Both the position numbers and the translations under genes were made by a program. The notes beneath the pieces are model-generated. The model searched no databases. It was not told the DNA's origin and worked only from the letters and a program-made list of their open reading frames with translations. A stretch of DNA of 55,953 bases from Gemmatimonadota bacterium (GTDB taxonomy: Bacteria; Gemmatimonadota; Gemmatimonadetes; Longimicrobiales; Gaopeijiaceae): the NCBI GenBank assembly GCA_009844885.1, contig VYAQ01000226.1:1-55953 (forward strand), written 5' to 3'. Below, piece after piece: positions 7,566-15,202 of this stretch (within the stretch, counting starts at the first letter, position 1; each line of letters starts with the position of its first letter).

Positions 7566-8176
7566 ACCGGGCTTCGGTCCGGCGTTGCGAAGCGGTCGAT
7601 CCGCTTCGCCAACCCGGCCGCGACCTGCTCGGTGTGCTCCCGCGACTCCTCCGCAACGCGGTCGATCCGCTTCCCCAACCCGGCCGCAACCTGGTCGGTG
7701 TGTTCCCGCGACTCCTTCCCAACGCGATCGATCCGCTCGCCCAACACCATCACAGCCTGGTCGGTGTGCTCCCGAGCCTCCTCCGCAACTTGGTCGATCC
7801 GCTTCGCCAACCCGGCCGCAACCTGGTCGGTGTGCTCGCGCGACTCCTCCGCAACGGTGTCGATCCGCTTCGCCAGCGCAATCACAGCCTGATCGGTGTG
7901 CTCGCGCGACTCCTGCGCAACGCGGTCGATTCGATGTTCGACGCGGTCGATGCGCTCCTCGACACGGTCGATCCGGGCAGTGAACCGCGTCTCGGACCGA
8001 TCGATCCGGGCAGCGAGCCGGGCTTCCAGGCTTCGCATCTCATCCCGGATCGCATTGCCCATGTCCCGCATGGCCTCTGCCATCCTGCTCGTCGCTTCAT
8101 CCAGCCGCTGCTCGGTGTGGCCTGCCACGAGGCTGTGCCAGACCCTTCTGACGACTCCGGCTTCCGTCACGTTCAT
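7550..8176 (-). CDS. Coiled-coil protein with five 22-residue tandem repeats
   Basis: A 208-residue protein of unknown function. The N-terminal third ([20 protein letters not shown], then [20 protein letters not shown]) is helical with no signal peptide or membrane segment. Residues about 57-84 carry seven-residue [14 protein letters not shown] repeats. Residues 85-194 are five 22-residue repeats of the form [22 protein letters not shown]. A 22-residue period is two hendecads, which suits a long parallel coiled coil. A GGAGG precedes the ATG at 8176, so the 12-codon upstream extension is not used. It converges on the CoA-transferase gene with a 16-base overlap. Structural scaffold or phasin-like roles are possible but unsupported. 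Confidence 0.72.
   Translation of the reverse strand: MNVTEAGVVRRVWHSLVAGHTEQRLDEATSRMAEAMRDMGNAIRDEMRSLEARLAARIDRSETRFTARIDRVEERIDRVEHRIDRVAQESREHTDQAVIALAKRIDTVAEESREHTDQVAAGLAKRIDQVAEEAREHTDQAVMVLGERIDRVGKESREHTDQVAAGLGKRIDRVAEESREHTEQVAAGLAKRIDRFATPDRSPVHRPD
7595..7924 (-). repeat. Five 66-bp coding tandem repeats
   Basis: The repeat units are exactly 66 bases (22 codons) with no gap between units, spanning residues 85-194 of the coiled-coil protein. EHTDQ or EHTEQ occurs in every unit, followed nine residues later by K/E-RID. Units differ mainly at the position after RID and in the VAAGL/AVIAL/AVMVL segment. This looks like expansion by slippage or recombination with later selection. 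Confidence 0.88.
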
Positions 8177-8218
8177 CGCGTCGTTCCTCCCGCTCCCCCC
8201 TCCGGGCGCCACCTCGGA

Positions 8219-8248
8219 ATTCTATTGGCCGGCGCCGGTAAACATCAA
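8219..8248 (-). promoter_or_regulatory. Probable promoter of the coiled-coil gene
   Basis: TTGATG (8248-8243) and TAGAAT (8224-8219) are separated by 18 bases on the minus strand, matching the -35 and -10 consensus at four and five of six positions. Transcription would start near 8212, leaving an untranslated leader of about 36 bases with GGAGG before the ATG at 8176. The intergenic segment also contains the small palindrome CCGGCGCCGG within the spacer. Confidence 0.5.
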
Positions 8249-8318
8249 GCCGATACCCGGCATTCAAGGTCGCGGCTCCAATGGGACACAGGGATAGCGA
8301 AATGGGCCAGAGTGTCGC

Positions 8319-9443
8319 CTAACCCCCCCACACCTCCTCGAACACCCGGAGATAGTTCTCGCCCAGGAACTTGATGATTACCTCGTCCGAGTGGCCGCGC
8401 GCGGCCAGCGCTTCGGTCAGGCGCGGCACCTTCGAGATGTCCTCGAGGCCGGCCGGGGCCATCTCCTTGCCGTAGTGATCGCTGCCCAGCCCGACATGGT
8501 CGGGGCCCATCACGTCCAGTGCCGTCTCAATGTCCCGCACCACGCTGTCCAGGTCGCGGTGCGCCACGTGGATCAGACCCAGGACGCCGCGGTTGGCCGC
8601 CAGCGCGTCCAGCATCCAGCGGTCGCGGGGCAGTTCGAGGCGGGGGCGGGGCAGCTTGCCGTCCAGCAGATCCTGTGCCTCGGGCGCCGTGTCGGCGAAC
8701 ATGGTGGGCGTGGTATGCGAGAGGATGACGGGATTGCGGGTAAGCTCGAGGATCTCGCTGAAGCCGGCTTCGCCGATGTGCACCAGGTCGATGACGATCC
8801 CGAGCGCGTCCATTCGCTGGACGACCTCCTTGCCGAGCGCGGTCAGGCCGCCGCGCCGGTCCGCCGCCCAGCAGCCATCGGCGAAGATGTTGCGGCGGGT
8901 GTGCGTCAGGCTCCCGGAGCGCAGGCCGAGGCGGTAGTACAGGTCCAGGAAGCGCGGGTCGGTGCACAGGGCCTCGCATCCCTCGAAGGTGAGGACCAGC
9001 GCCACCCTTCCCTCCGCCTTGGCGCGGCGGATGTCGCCGACTGTCGTGGCGAGCACGAGTTCGTCGTGGCGGTCGACCTGCTCATGCAGATTCCACACCA
9101 TCTCCATGCCCCGCCGTACGGGGTCGCGCAGCCAGTCGTCGTCCAGGTAGATCGCGCAGAGCTGGGCGGTGACCCCGCCCTCCTGCCAGCGCGGCAGGTC
9201 GTACTGGCCCATGGGGCCGAACCAGACCGTGTGGGCGCCCATGCCGAAACGGACCAGAGGGTTGTGCTCCAGTCCCGGCGGCGGCTCCCAGTCGAGACCG
9301 GGCACCTCGACGCGGTCGCCGAGGCTCATCTTGCCCTCGGTGATGGGGATCAGGATGTCGCTATGGCCGTCGACGACGATGGCGCGGCGGTGGAGCGCTT
9401 CGGGATGTTGGCGGTCGGTGGCCGCACGACCCTGCGGCGTCAC
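8319..9443 (-). CDS. Membrane-dipeptidase-type (M19) metallopeptidase
   Basis: A zinc peptidase of the renal-dipeptidase family, which cleaves dipeptides including those with a C-terminal D-residue. The 374-residue protein has the binuclear-site motifs in order: VVDGHSDILI (HxD), LVLTFEGCEAL (bridging Glu), LVHIGEAGF (His), PVILSHTTP (His) and HVGLGSDHYG (Asp). No signal peptide is visible at the N-terminus (VTPQGRAATDRQHPEALHRR), so it is probably cytoplasmic, unlike the genes before it. The GTG start overlaps the TGA of the S15 hydrolase gene as GTGA. It is the last gene of a four-gene operon of hydrolases and probably finishes breakdown of imported dipeptides or dipeptide-like compounds. 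Confidence 0.87.
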   Translation of the reverse strand: MTPQGRAATDRQHPEALHRRAIVVDGHSDILIPITEGKMSLGDRVEVPGLDWEPPPGLEHNPLVRFGMGAHTVWFGPMGQYDLPRWQEGGVTAQLCAIYLDDDWLRDPVRRGMEMVWNLHEQVDRHDELVLATTVGDIRRAKAEGRVALVLTFEGCEALCTDPRFLDLYYRLGLRSGSLTHTRRNIFADGCWAADRRGGLTALGKEVVQRMDALGIVIDLVHIGEAGFSEILELTRNPVILSHTTPTMFADTAPEAQDLLDGKLPRPRLELPRDRWMLDALAANRGVLGLIHVAHRDLDSVVRDIETALDVMGPDHVGLGSDHYGKEMAPAGLEDISKVPRLTEALAARGHSDEVIIKFLGENYLRVFEEVWGG

Positions 9444-11263
9444 TGCGAGCCTCCGCCGAGCCCGCCTTCCACCACCGGCAGTTCGATACGCGAGCCGTCC
9501 GCACCGCCGCGGAACACCGTCAGCGTGGCATCGCCGTCGGTGGGCACCGGATCGAACATGCCGGCGTCGGCCCCCGCGATCGCAATCCGGATCCGGTGCC
9601 CCGCGCGGACCAGTGCGGCGATGGGCCAGAGCCGGAAGCTCACCGTCACGGCCTCCCCCGGCGGCATCGGCTCGGCGTCGGCACGCGCGAACGAGTGGTA
9701 TGGCTCCTCGCCCTCGAAGTACGGGTTGGGCACGGCGTTGCGGTGGATCAGCCGCAGTCCGCCTTCGGTCACGTAGCGGCTCCGGCCCTCCGGATCGACG
9801 TCCTCGAGATAGACGAAGAGCGAGCCGTCCTCCCGGTCCGACGCGAGGTTCAGCGTGATGACCGGGTAGCCGGCGATCTGGAGGTCGGATTCGAGAGGGT
9901 CGGTGGTGTAGGTGAGCATGCGGGCGTCCATGTCGGCGCGGTTGTCGAGGTTGAGGATCGGGGTACCCATCTGGGCCGCCCAGCGGTTGTCGGGGCCGGT
10001 GGTGACGTCCGGATCGACCGCGTAGTCGTCGCTGCCGCCCGTCACGGCCTCCGCATCCGCGGTCAGGTGCCCCTCCGAGTCCATGTGGAACGTCGTGGTC
10101 GTGGTTCCAGGCGGCGGCCAGACCTCGGTGTCGTGATACGCTTCCTCGCCGAGGTTGAAGAAGCGCATGGCCGGCCAGTCGTCGACGCCGTTGTCGGCGC
10201 CCTTCAGGTGGTGGTCGAAGAAGAGGCGCCGAAGCTCCATCTGCTCGTCCAGCGACGGCTGGGGCGGCAAGGGTGCCGCACTCACGGCATAGGGGCTGGC
10301 GCTGTAGCCGCCGCCGTGCGTGGACGCCAGGACGAGCACCTTCTGGGGGTTGGAGAAGTGCCGGAAGCGCAGCAGCGTCCCGTCCGCGGTGCCCGCGTCC
10401 ATCCAGCTGACCAGGACCAGCATCGGAACCGCCGACGCCTCGATCTCGGCCTTCCAGTGGATCGGACCGATCTCGGCCCAGGTCTGGTCCCCCCCGACCA
10501 CGTCGTCGCGGTATTCCGTGGCCAGCACCACCTGGAACACGTCGGGGTTGGCCGCGTGTTCGGCAACGGCGGCGGCCAACAGCGAGCCGTCCTCGTCTTC
10601 GTCGACACGCGCCACGCCGGCGCCCATCGCTTCTGCGTTGTTGTCGTCCATGTGGCCGACCACATCGCCCCAGGTCTCGATGAAGCCACGGGCGAGCAGG
10701 CCGTAGGGGCGGATGGGGCTGGGATAGGCATCGAAGTCCGACCATCCCGGAATGACGGCATTTACGGCGGGGTGGTTGACGGCAGCAAGCAGTTCGGCGG
10801 TGGTGCCCGTGTACGAGGTCCCGTAGGCGCCGACCGTACCGTCCGACCATTCGCGCGCCACCACCCAGTCCACCACGTCGTACGCGTCGAGGACCTCCTG
10901 GCGTCCGTACTCCACGGGCCGCGTGCCGAACGAGGCGCCGCTGCCGCGCGCATCCACCTTGACCAGCGCGTAGCCGTGGGCGAGGAAATGGCTATCCAGG
11001 CCAGACAGGGTGTTGATGCGCTCGCCCGTGTCGGGGTCCTCCAGGCCGCGCCGGTAGCGTGTCAGCGTGAGGAGGGCGGGGTGCGGCGGCTCGTGGTCCT
11101 CCGCCGGGAGGTAGACGTCGGCGGCGAGCCGCGTGCCGTCCTCGGCGGCGATGTAGTGGGCGGATACGTCCGGCTCGGGTGCCCTCTCCGCGGCGGGATC
11201 GCAGGCAAGGAGGACTCCGGCCAGGATGGCGGCCGCCTGAAGCGGCGAACCTCTCCCCGTCAC
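9440..11263 (-). CDS. CocE/NonD-type S15 hydrolase, lipoprotein
   Basis: A 607-residue alpha/beta hydrolase of the X-Pro dipeptidyl-peptidase (S15)/CocE family, acting on esters or X-Pro amides outside the cytoplasm. The start MTGRGSPLQAAAILAGVLLACD has a lipobox cysteine at about residue 21. The alpha/beta core includes VKVDARGSGASFG, the nucleophile elbow VGAYGTSYTG, VSWMDAGTADGT (Asp) and LASTHGGGYS (His). The C-terminal half has the jelly-roll PepX_C features (ITLNLASDREDGSLFVYLED, VRAGHRIRIAIAGAD). The GTG overlaps the amidohydrolase stop, and its own stop overlaps the M19 start, both as GTGA. Natural substrate unknown. Confidence 0.86.
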   Translation of the reverse strand: MTGRGSPLQAAAILAGVLLACDPAAERAPEPDVSAHYIAAEDGTRLAADVYLPAEDHEPPHPALLTLTRYRRGLEDPDTGERINTLSGLDSHFLAHGYALVKVDARGSGASFGTRPVEYGRQEVLDAYDVVDWVVAREWSDGTVGAYGTSYTGTTAELLAAVNHPAVNAVIPGWSDFDAYPSPIRPYGLLARGFIETWGDVVGHMDDNNAEAMGAGVARVDEDEDGSLLAAAVAEHAANPDVFQVVLATEYRDDVVGGDQTWAEIGPIHWKAEIEASAVPMLVLVSWMDAGTADGTLLRFRHFSNPQKVLVLASTHGGGYSASPYAVSAAPLPPQPSLDEQMELRRLFFDHHLKGADNGVDDWPAMRFFNLGEEAYHDTEVWPPPGTTTTTFHMDSEGHLTADAEAVTGGSDDYAVDPDVTTGPDNRWAAQMGTPILNLDNRADMDARMLTYTTDPLESDLQIAGYPVITLNLASDREDGSLFVYLEDVDPEGRSRYVTEGGLRLIHRNAVPNPYFEGEEPYHSFARADAEPMPPGEAVTVSFRLWPIAALVRAGHRIRIAIAGADAGMFDPVPTDGDATLTVFRGGADGSRIELPVVEGGLGGGSQ

Positions 11264-12675
11264 CGTGCGACCTTCATCGAGCTGATGATCGGAGCCACGG
11301 GCAGTGCGTCCAGGTCGACCTCCCTGCCCTCCTTGATCACCATGTGAATCGTCCGGTAGTTGTAGGCACTCTCAAGGGGATCGGCGTCGAGGATCACGAT
11401 GTCGGCCCACCTGCCCGGCTGCAGCGTCCCGATCTGGTCGTCGAGCCGGTACGCGCTCGCGACATTGCTCGTGGTCGACTTGAGCACCTCCATCGGGTCC
11501 ATCCCCAACTCCTCCAGCGCCACCAGGGCGTTGAAGTGCCCCTCGCCCAGCTTGACGCGCGAATCGACCGTGTCGGACGCGAGCGTGCGGGACTCGGCCA
11601 GCAGCACCGGGTTCTGGATCCCGGCGTCGGTCGACATGAGCAGCTTCGCCCCCGCGTCGATCATGTTCCGACGGTTGATCGCGCCGATCTTCATGTACGG
11701 CGTGAGCGTGCCCGTCGGATTGTGCTTCTCCAGCGCTGCCAGGCGGCGCGCGGTGATCGGCAGCACCGAGCACGCGATCCCGCGGTCGACCATCTTCCGG
11801 ATCGACTCCATCGGGATCGGGATTTCGGGGCCGGATATCCCGCAGTGGGTGATGATGTCGACCCCCGCCTCGATCGCCATGTCGAAGCTCTCGACCGAGG
11901 TCGTGTGGGTCTGCACGGTCATCCCGGCACGGTGCCCCTCCTCGGCGATCACGCGCTGCACGCGCTCCGAGAACGAGATCAGGTTCATGTCGACGTGGCC
12001 GCTGCCGCCGTACTTGAGAAAATCCATTCCCAGCGTCGTGTAGTTGCGGATCACGTCGGCAACCGAATCGGGCGTCATCCACAGCAGTTCGCGCCCGGTG
12101 TTTTCCTCCCACGCCTCGTTGATGCGCTTGACGAAGGCCTGGCTCACATACGGCGCGTGCGACTCGCGGAAGTCCGGCCCCAGCGGACCGCTGAACCCGA
12201 TGATGTTGCCGGCGATGTACATCCGGCTGCCCGGTGCCTCGCCCGCGTTGATCATGTCGCGTGCCTTCGCCAGTGCCGCGCGCGGTCCCCAGGTGTCGAA
12301 GACGGTCGTCTGCCCGGTCTTCAGGGTGATCTGGGCCGCCTCGAGCACGATCTCGTGAAGCCGGTGCTCATGCAGGATGAGGGTCTCGAGGTCGAGGTTG
12401 AGGAAGAGATGGAGGTTGCCGTCCATCAGCCCGGGGATGACGTACTTGCCCCCGGCATCGATCGTGGCCGCCCCCGCGGGGACAGGGGTCGAGGCGGCGG
12501 GCCCTGCGGCCGTGATGCGTCCGTCGGCGAACACGACGACGCCGTCTTCGATCGGTGCGGCGCCGGTGCCGTCGATCACGGTGCCGCCGGTGATCGCTAC
12601 CGTCTGGGCCGCGGCGGCCGGGGCGAGCGCGGCGGTGAGAAACAGTGCAAGCGCGTTGGCTCGGTGGGTGGACAT
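11260..12675 (-). CDS. Secreted amidohydrolase, metal site variant (NxH)
   Basis: A 471-residue amidohydrolase-superfamily protein with a Sec signal (MSTHRANALALFLTAALAPA, cleavage after AAAQ). Members hydrolyse cyclic amides, peptides or related C-N bonds with one or two metals. The composite beta-domain (TVAITGGTVIDGTG... and GTLQPGRWADIVILDADPL) and TIM-barrel landmarks are present: FLKYGGSGHVDM, TVQTHTTS, ITHCG and LLMSTDAG. The first metal motif, normally HxH after GLIDxH, reads GLMDGNLHL, so the first His is Asn87 and only His89 remains. AAGGAG precedes the ATG. It lies 30 bases after the beta-lactamase-like gene and overlaps the S15 gene by four bases. Confidence 0.85.
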   Translation of the reverse strand: MSTHRANALALFLTAALAPAAAAQTVAITGGTVIDGTGAAPIEDGVVVFADGRITAAGPAASTPVPAGAATIDAGGKYVIPGLMDGNLHLFLNLDLETLILHEHRLHEIVLEAAQITLKTGQTTVFDTWGPRAALAKARDMINAGEAPGSRMYIAGNIIGFSGPLGPDFRESHAPYVSQAFVKRINEAWEENTGRELLWMTPDSVADVIRNYTTLGMDFLKYGGSGHVDMNLISFSERVQRVIAEEGHRAGMTVQTHTTSVESFDMAIEAGVDIITHCGISGPEIPIPMESIRKMVDRGIACSVLPITARRLAALEKHNPTGTLTPYMKIGAINRRNMIDAGAKLLMSTDAGIQNPVLLAESRTLASDTVDSRVKLGEGHFNALVALEELGMDPMEVLKSTTSNVASAYRLDDQIGTLQPGRWADIVILDADPLESAYNYRTIHMVIKEGREVDLDALPVAPIISSMKVAR

Positions 12676-12705
12676 GGCTGACTCCTTTGATCCTTCGGCA
12701 ATGCC

Positions 12706-14250
12706 TCAGTCGGCTCTTGGCACCATGCGGGCGCCCTGGGCGATATAGCTCATGCGCCCGTCCGGACGCGGGTCGAGAAAGCTCATGATCGCCGCGGTCG
12801 GGTTCCCCTCGGGGTCCGGGAAGGTGAACGCGTCGTTCCCAACCGGCATCAGGGGTATCTGCGGCGTCGGCTCCATCGGCGTGTCGTCGTAGAAGGGGAA
12901 CCTGGCCCACAGGGAGACGCCGAGGGTACCGGCCAACTGGCCGGGCATCTCCGCGATCTCGTAGATCTGGGCGACGTTCTCGTAACGGCCCGCGTAGCGC
13001 GCGATATCGACCTCCCCGTCGACGATGGGCCGGACCACGGGGGCGGGTGGCGCCACGCCGGCGGCTTCTTCCAGCCACTTGGCGGAGAGCTCGCTGGTCA
13101 GCCCACCGCTGTGCGACGAGTTGCCGAGGACCGCGACCACCACGTTGCTCTCCGGGTGCGCGATCAGGTTCGCCAGGATGCCGGGCCCGCCGCCGCCGTG
13201 CGACACGAACCCGCCTTCCGACAGCATCCAGCCCAGGCCGAACGCGATCGGCGCGCCCTCACCACGCACCCGCGTGGTCTCGGCCCGCATGGCTCGGGCG
13301 CTCGCGGGCGTGAGGATCGTGGCGCCGTTCGGGCCGGTGCCGTCGGCCATGTGGGCGGCCGCGAAAGTGACCAGCGCGCTGGCGGACATCATCGCCGTGG
13401 CCCCGGCCGGCGCAAAGCTTATGGGCAGGAAGGCGAACGAGGTCCGCACCGGCTCGCCGGTCTCGGGGCTGGTGAAGTGGCCGACGCTGGCTCGGTGCAG
13501 CAACGCGTCCTCGGGCAGGACGGCGGCGTGCTCCATGCCGAGCGGCTGGAAGATCCGCTCCTTCACGAGGTCGTACCAGCTGCGCTCCCGGATCCGCTGA
13601 CACAGGTAGCCGGCGATCACCGTGGCCGTGTTGCAGTACGAGGCGTCGGCGCCGGGCTCGTGGATCTTGCCCATGCCCGCAAAGCGCGGGATCGCCTTCT
13701 CGATGATCTCCTCGTCGTGGCCCTGCTCGGGCACCATCTCGCCGTCGATGCCGCTCGTGTGGTTGACCAGCATCCCCACCGTGATGCGCGCCAGGTGGTC
13801 CGGGTCGGCGAGGCGCAGCTCGGGCAGATAGGTCGAGACGGGCGCGTCCAGCTCGACCAGCCCGTCGTCCACCATCTGCATGAGCAGGGTCGTGTTGAAG
13901 ATCTTGGTGATCGACCCGATGTGCATGACGGTCTCGGGGGTCATCGTGACGCCGCTGCTGACGTTCACGAGCCCCGCGGCGGCAGTGCGGATCTCGCCGT
14001 TGGCGAAGACGGCCGCGCTGACGCCGACCACCCCGTGGCGGGCCAGCGCCTCCTCGAGGTCGGCCTGGAGGGCCGGGTCGGTTCCGGGGGGAGCGACCCC
14101 GGGCCGGGTGCGCGCCGGCGAGTCCGGGGCGCAGGACGTGACGCCGACGACGGAGGGCACGGCCGCCGCGACCGCGGCTTTCTTCAGGAAGTCCCTGCGG
14201 GTGGCCGTGGGGTCTACGCTGGCGTGGATCGCCTTGTTGCGGATGAGCAT
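12706..14250 (-). CDS. Tat-exported serine beta-lactamase-like hydrolase
   Basis: A 514-residue penicillin-binding-protein/class C beta-lactamase-like serine hydrolase (COG1680 type), which may act as an esterase, D-aminopeptidase or D,D-peptidase. A twin-arginine signal, TATRRDFLKKAAVAAAVPS, occupies residues about 15-36 and is followed by a cysteine (VTSC) that could be a lipobox. Catalytic motifs are HIGSITKIF (SxxK), SYCNTATVIAG (YxN) and SHGGGGPG (HxG). The ATG at 14250 has AGGAG six bases upstream, whereas the frame extends 43 codons further without support. A possible promoter is TTGGCG (14345-14340), 18 bases, TATTCT (14321-14316). It is first in the four-gene hydrolase operon. Confidence 0.86.
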   Translation of the reverse strand: MLIRNKAIHASVDPTATRRDFLKKAAVAAAVPSVVGVTSCAPDSPARTRPGVAPPGTDPALQADLEEALARHGVVGVSAAVFANGEIRTAAAGLVNVSSGVTMTPETVMHIGSITKIFNTTLLMQMVDDGLVELDAPVSTYLPELRLADPDHLARITVGMLVNHTSGIDGEMVPEQGHDEEIIEKAIPRFAGMGKIHEPGADASYCNTATVIAGYLCQRIRERSWYDLVKERIFQPLGMEHAAVLPEDALLHRASVGHFTSPETGEPVRTSFAFLPISFAPAGATAMMSASALVTFAAAHMADGTGPNGATILTPASARAMRAETTRVRGEGAPIAFGLGWMLSEGGFVSHGGGGPGILANLIAHPESNVVVAVLGNSSHSGGLTSELSAKWLEEAAGVAPPAPVVRPIVDGEVDIARYAGRYENVAQIYEIAEMPGQLAGTLGVSLWARFPFYDDTPMEPTPQIPLMPVGNDAFTFPDPEGNPTAAIMSFLDPRPDGRMSYIAQGARMVPRAD

Positions 14251-14364
14251 GGCATGCTCCTGGGCTGCGGCCGTGAACGCGTGCGCCGGACCCTTGCCGG
14301 CGCGCCGGGACTGCCAGAATAGGTTCCGGCGGGGATCACCGCCAATGGCCGCGGGGGTTGACGG

Positions 14365-14395
14365 CATATGACCAGTCACCGAGACTGGTCATATG
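14365..14395. promoter_or_regulatory. 13-bp-arm palindromic operator overlapping the antitoxin start
   Basis: A perfect inverted repeat: arm CATATGACCAGTC (14365-14377), loop ACCGA, arm GACTGGTCATATG (14383-14395). The last three bases are the ATG of the antitoxin gene. A TTGACG at 14358-14363 just outside the left arm would be the -35 of a promoter whose -10 (GAGACT at 14381-14386, weak) lies inside the palindrome, with transcription starting at or next to the ATG. This is the layout expected for autorepression by a Phd/YefM-type antitoxin dimer. Binding is inferred; the palindrome is observed. Confidence 0.75.
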
Positions 14396-14719
14396 GAAAC
14401 CATGAACGCGTCGTACTTCAAGGCCCGCTGCCTCAAGATACTCGACCGCGTCCGGGAAACGGGCGAGCGCATCGTGATTCTCAAGCGGGGAGAGCCCGTG
14501 GCGGAGCTCGGACCCCCCAGCCGTACCGAGTCGCAGTACCCACAAGCGGAGCTGAAGGGCACGGCCACGGTCATCGGCGACATCGTCGGGCCGGTCGTGC
14601 CGGAGCACCACTGGGACAGCCTGGCGGGTGCCGGCGCCACCCCGGGCGGTCCGACGCCCGCCGAGGCCGCGGATGAGGCCGGCGCGCGCAAGCCGGGGCA
14701 GTGGAAGGGCGGCGAGTGA
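14393..14719 (+). CDS. Phd/YefM-family antitoxin
   Basis: A 108-residue protein whose N-terminal 45 residues (METMNASYFKARCLKILDRV, then RETGERIVILKRGEPVAELG) match the Phd/YefM DNA-binding fold: a short strand, a helix and a KRGEPVA strand-turn. The C-terminal part, rich in Pro, Gly and Ala, would be the disordered toxin-neutralising tail. It is longer than the usual 75-90 residues. The ATG lies within the palindrome just upstream; a second ATG three codons later is also possible. Its TGA overlaps the GTG of the PIN toxin gene. Expected to repress its own operon together with the toxin. Confidence 0.82.
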   Translation: METMNASYFKARCLKILDRVRETGERIVILKRGEPVAELGPPSRTESQYPQAELKGTATVIGDIVGPVVPEHHWDSLAGAGATPGGPTPAEAADEAGARKPGQWKGGE

Positions 14720-15132
14720 CCGCGCTCCCGGATACCCGCGTCCTGCTGGACACACACATCCTGATCTGGTGGCTTCAGGGCGATGGCCCGCTATCTCGCC
14801 AACAACGACAGATTCTCGACGCGGCCAACGCGGACTCCCCACTGCGCGTATCCGACATCTCGCTCTGGGAGATCGCGACCCTCCACAGCGTGGGCCGCAT
14901 ACGGCTCACCATTCCGCCCAGGGAGTGGCTTGAGAAGGCGGTCGCGCCGCCGCTCGTTCGGCGCTACGGCATCTCCCCGGCGATCGCGGCCGAGGTGGCT
15001 ACCTTGCCCGACTCCTTTCACCGGGACCCCGCCGACCGTATTCTCGTTGCGACCGCGCGGATCATGGGAGCGACGCTGCTTACGCACGACCGACACATCG
15101 TCGACTCCGGACTGGTGCCTACGCTGACCTGA
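14716..15132 (+). CDS. PIN-domain toxin (VapC-like ribonuclease)
   Basis: A 138-residue PIN-domain protein, a metal-dependent endoribonuclease that would cleave tRNA, rRNA or mRNA when the antitoxin is lost. The acidic residues are in place: VLLDTHILIWWL (Asp12), SDISLWEIATL (Glu), HRDPADRILVATA (Asp) and LLTHDRHI (Asp). The THILIWW opening is typical of VapC partners of Phd-like antitoxins. The GTG at 14716 overlaps the antitoxin TGA and follows GGAAGG at good spacing; an earlier in-frame GTG at 14701 is less likely. The pair probably works as a type II toxin-antitoxin module. Confidence 0.87.
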   Translation: MTALPDTRVLLDTHILIWWLQGDGPLSRQQRQILDAANADSPLRVSDISLWEIATLHSVGRIRLTIPPREWLEKAVAPPLVRRYGISPAIAAEVATLPDSFHRDPADRILVATARIMGATLLTHDRHIVDSGLVPTLT

Positions 15133-15202
15133 GAAGGTCGGTCGCCGCTCCCGCAGCCACCGCGCCGCGCGCGCAGCCACCACGCAGCGAAGGGATAGAC
15201 AC

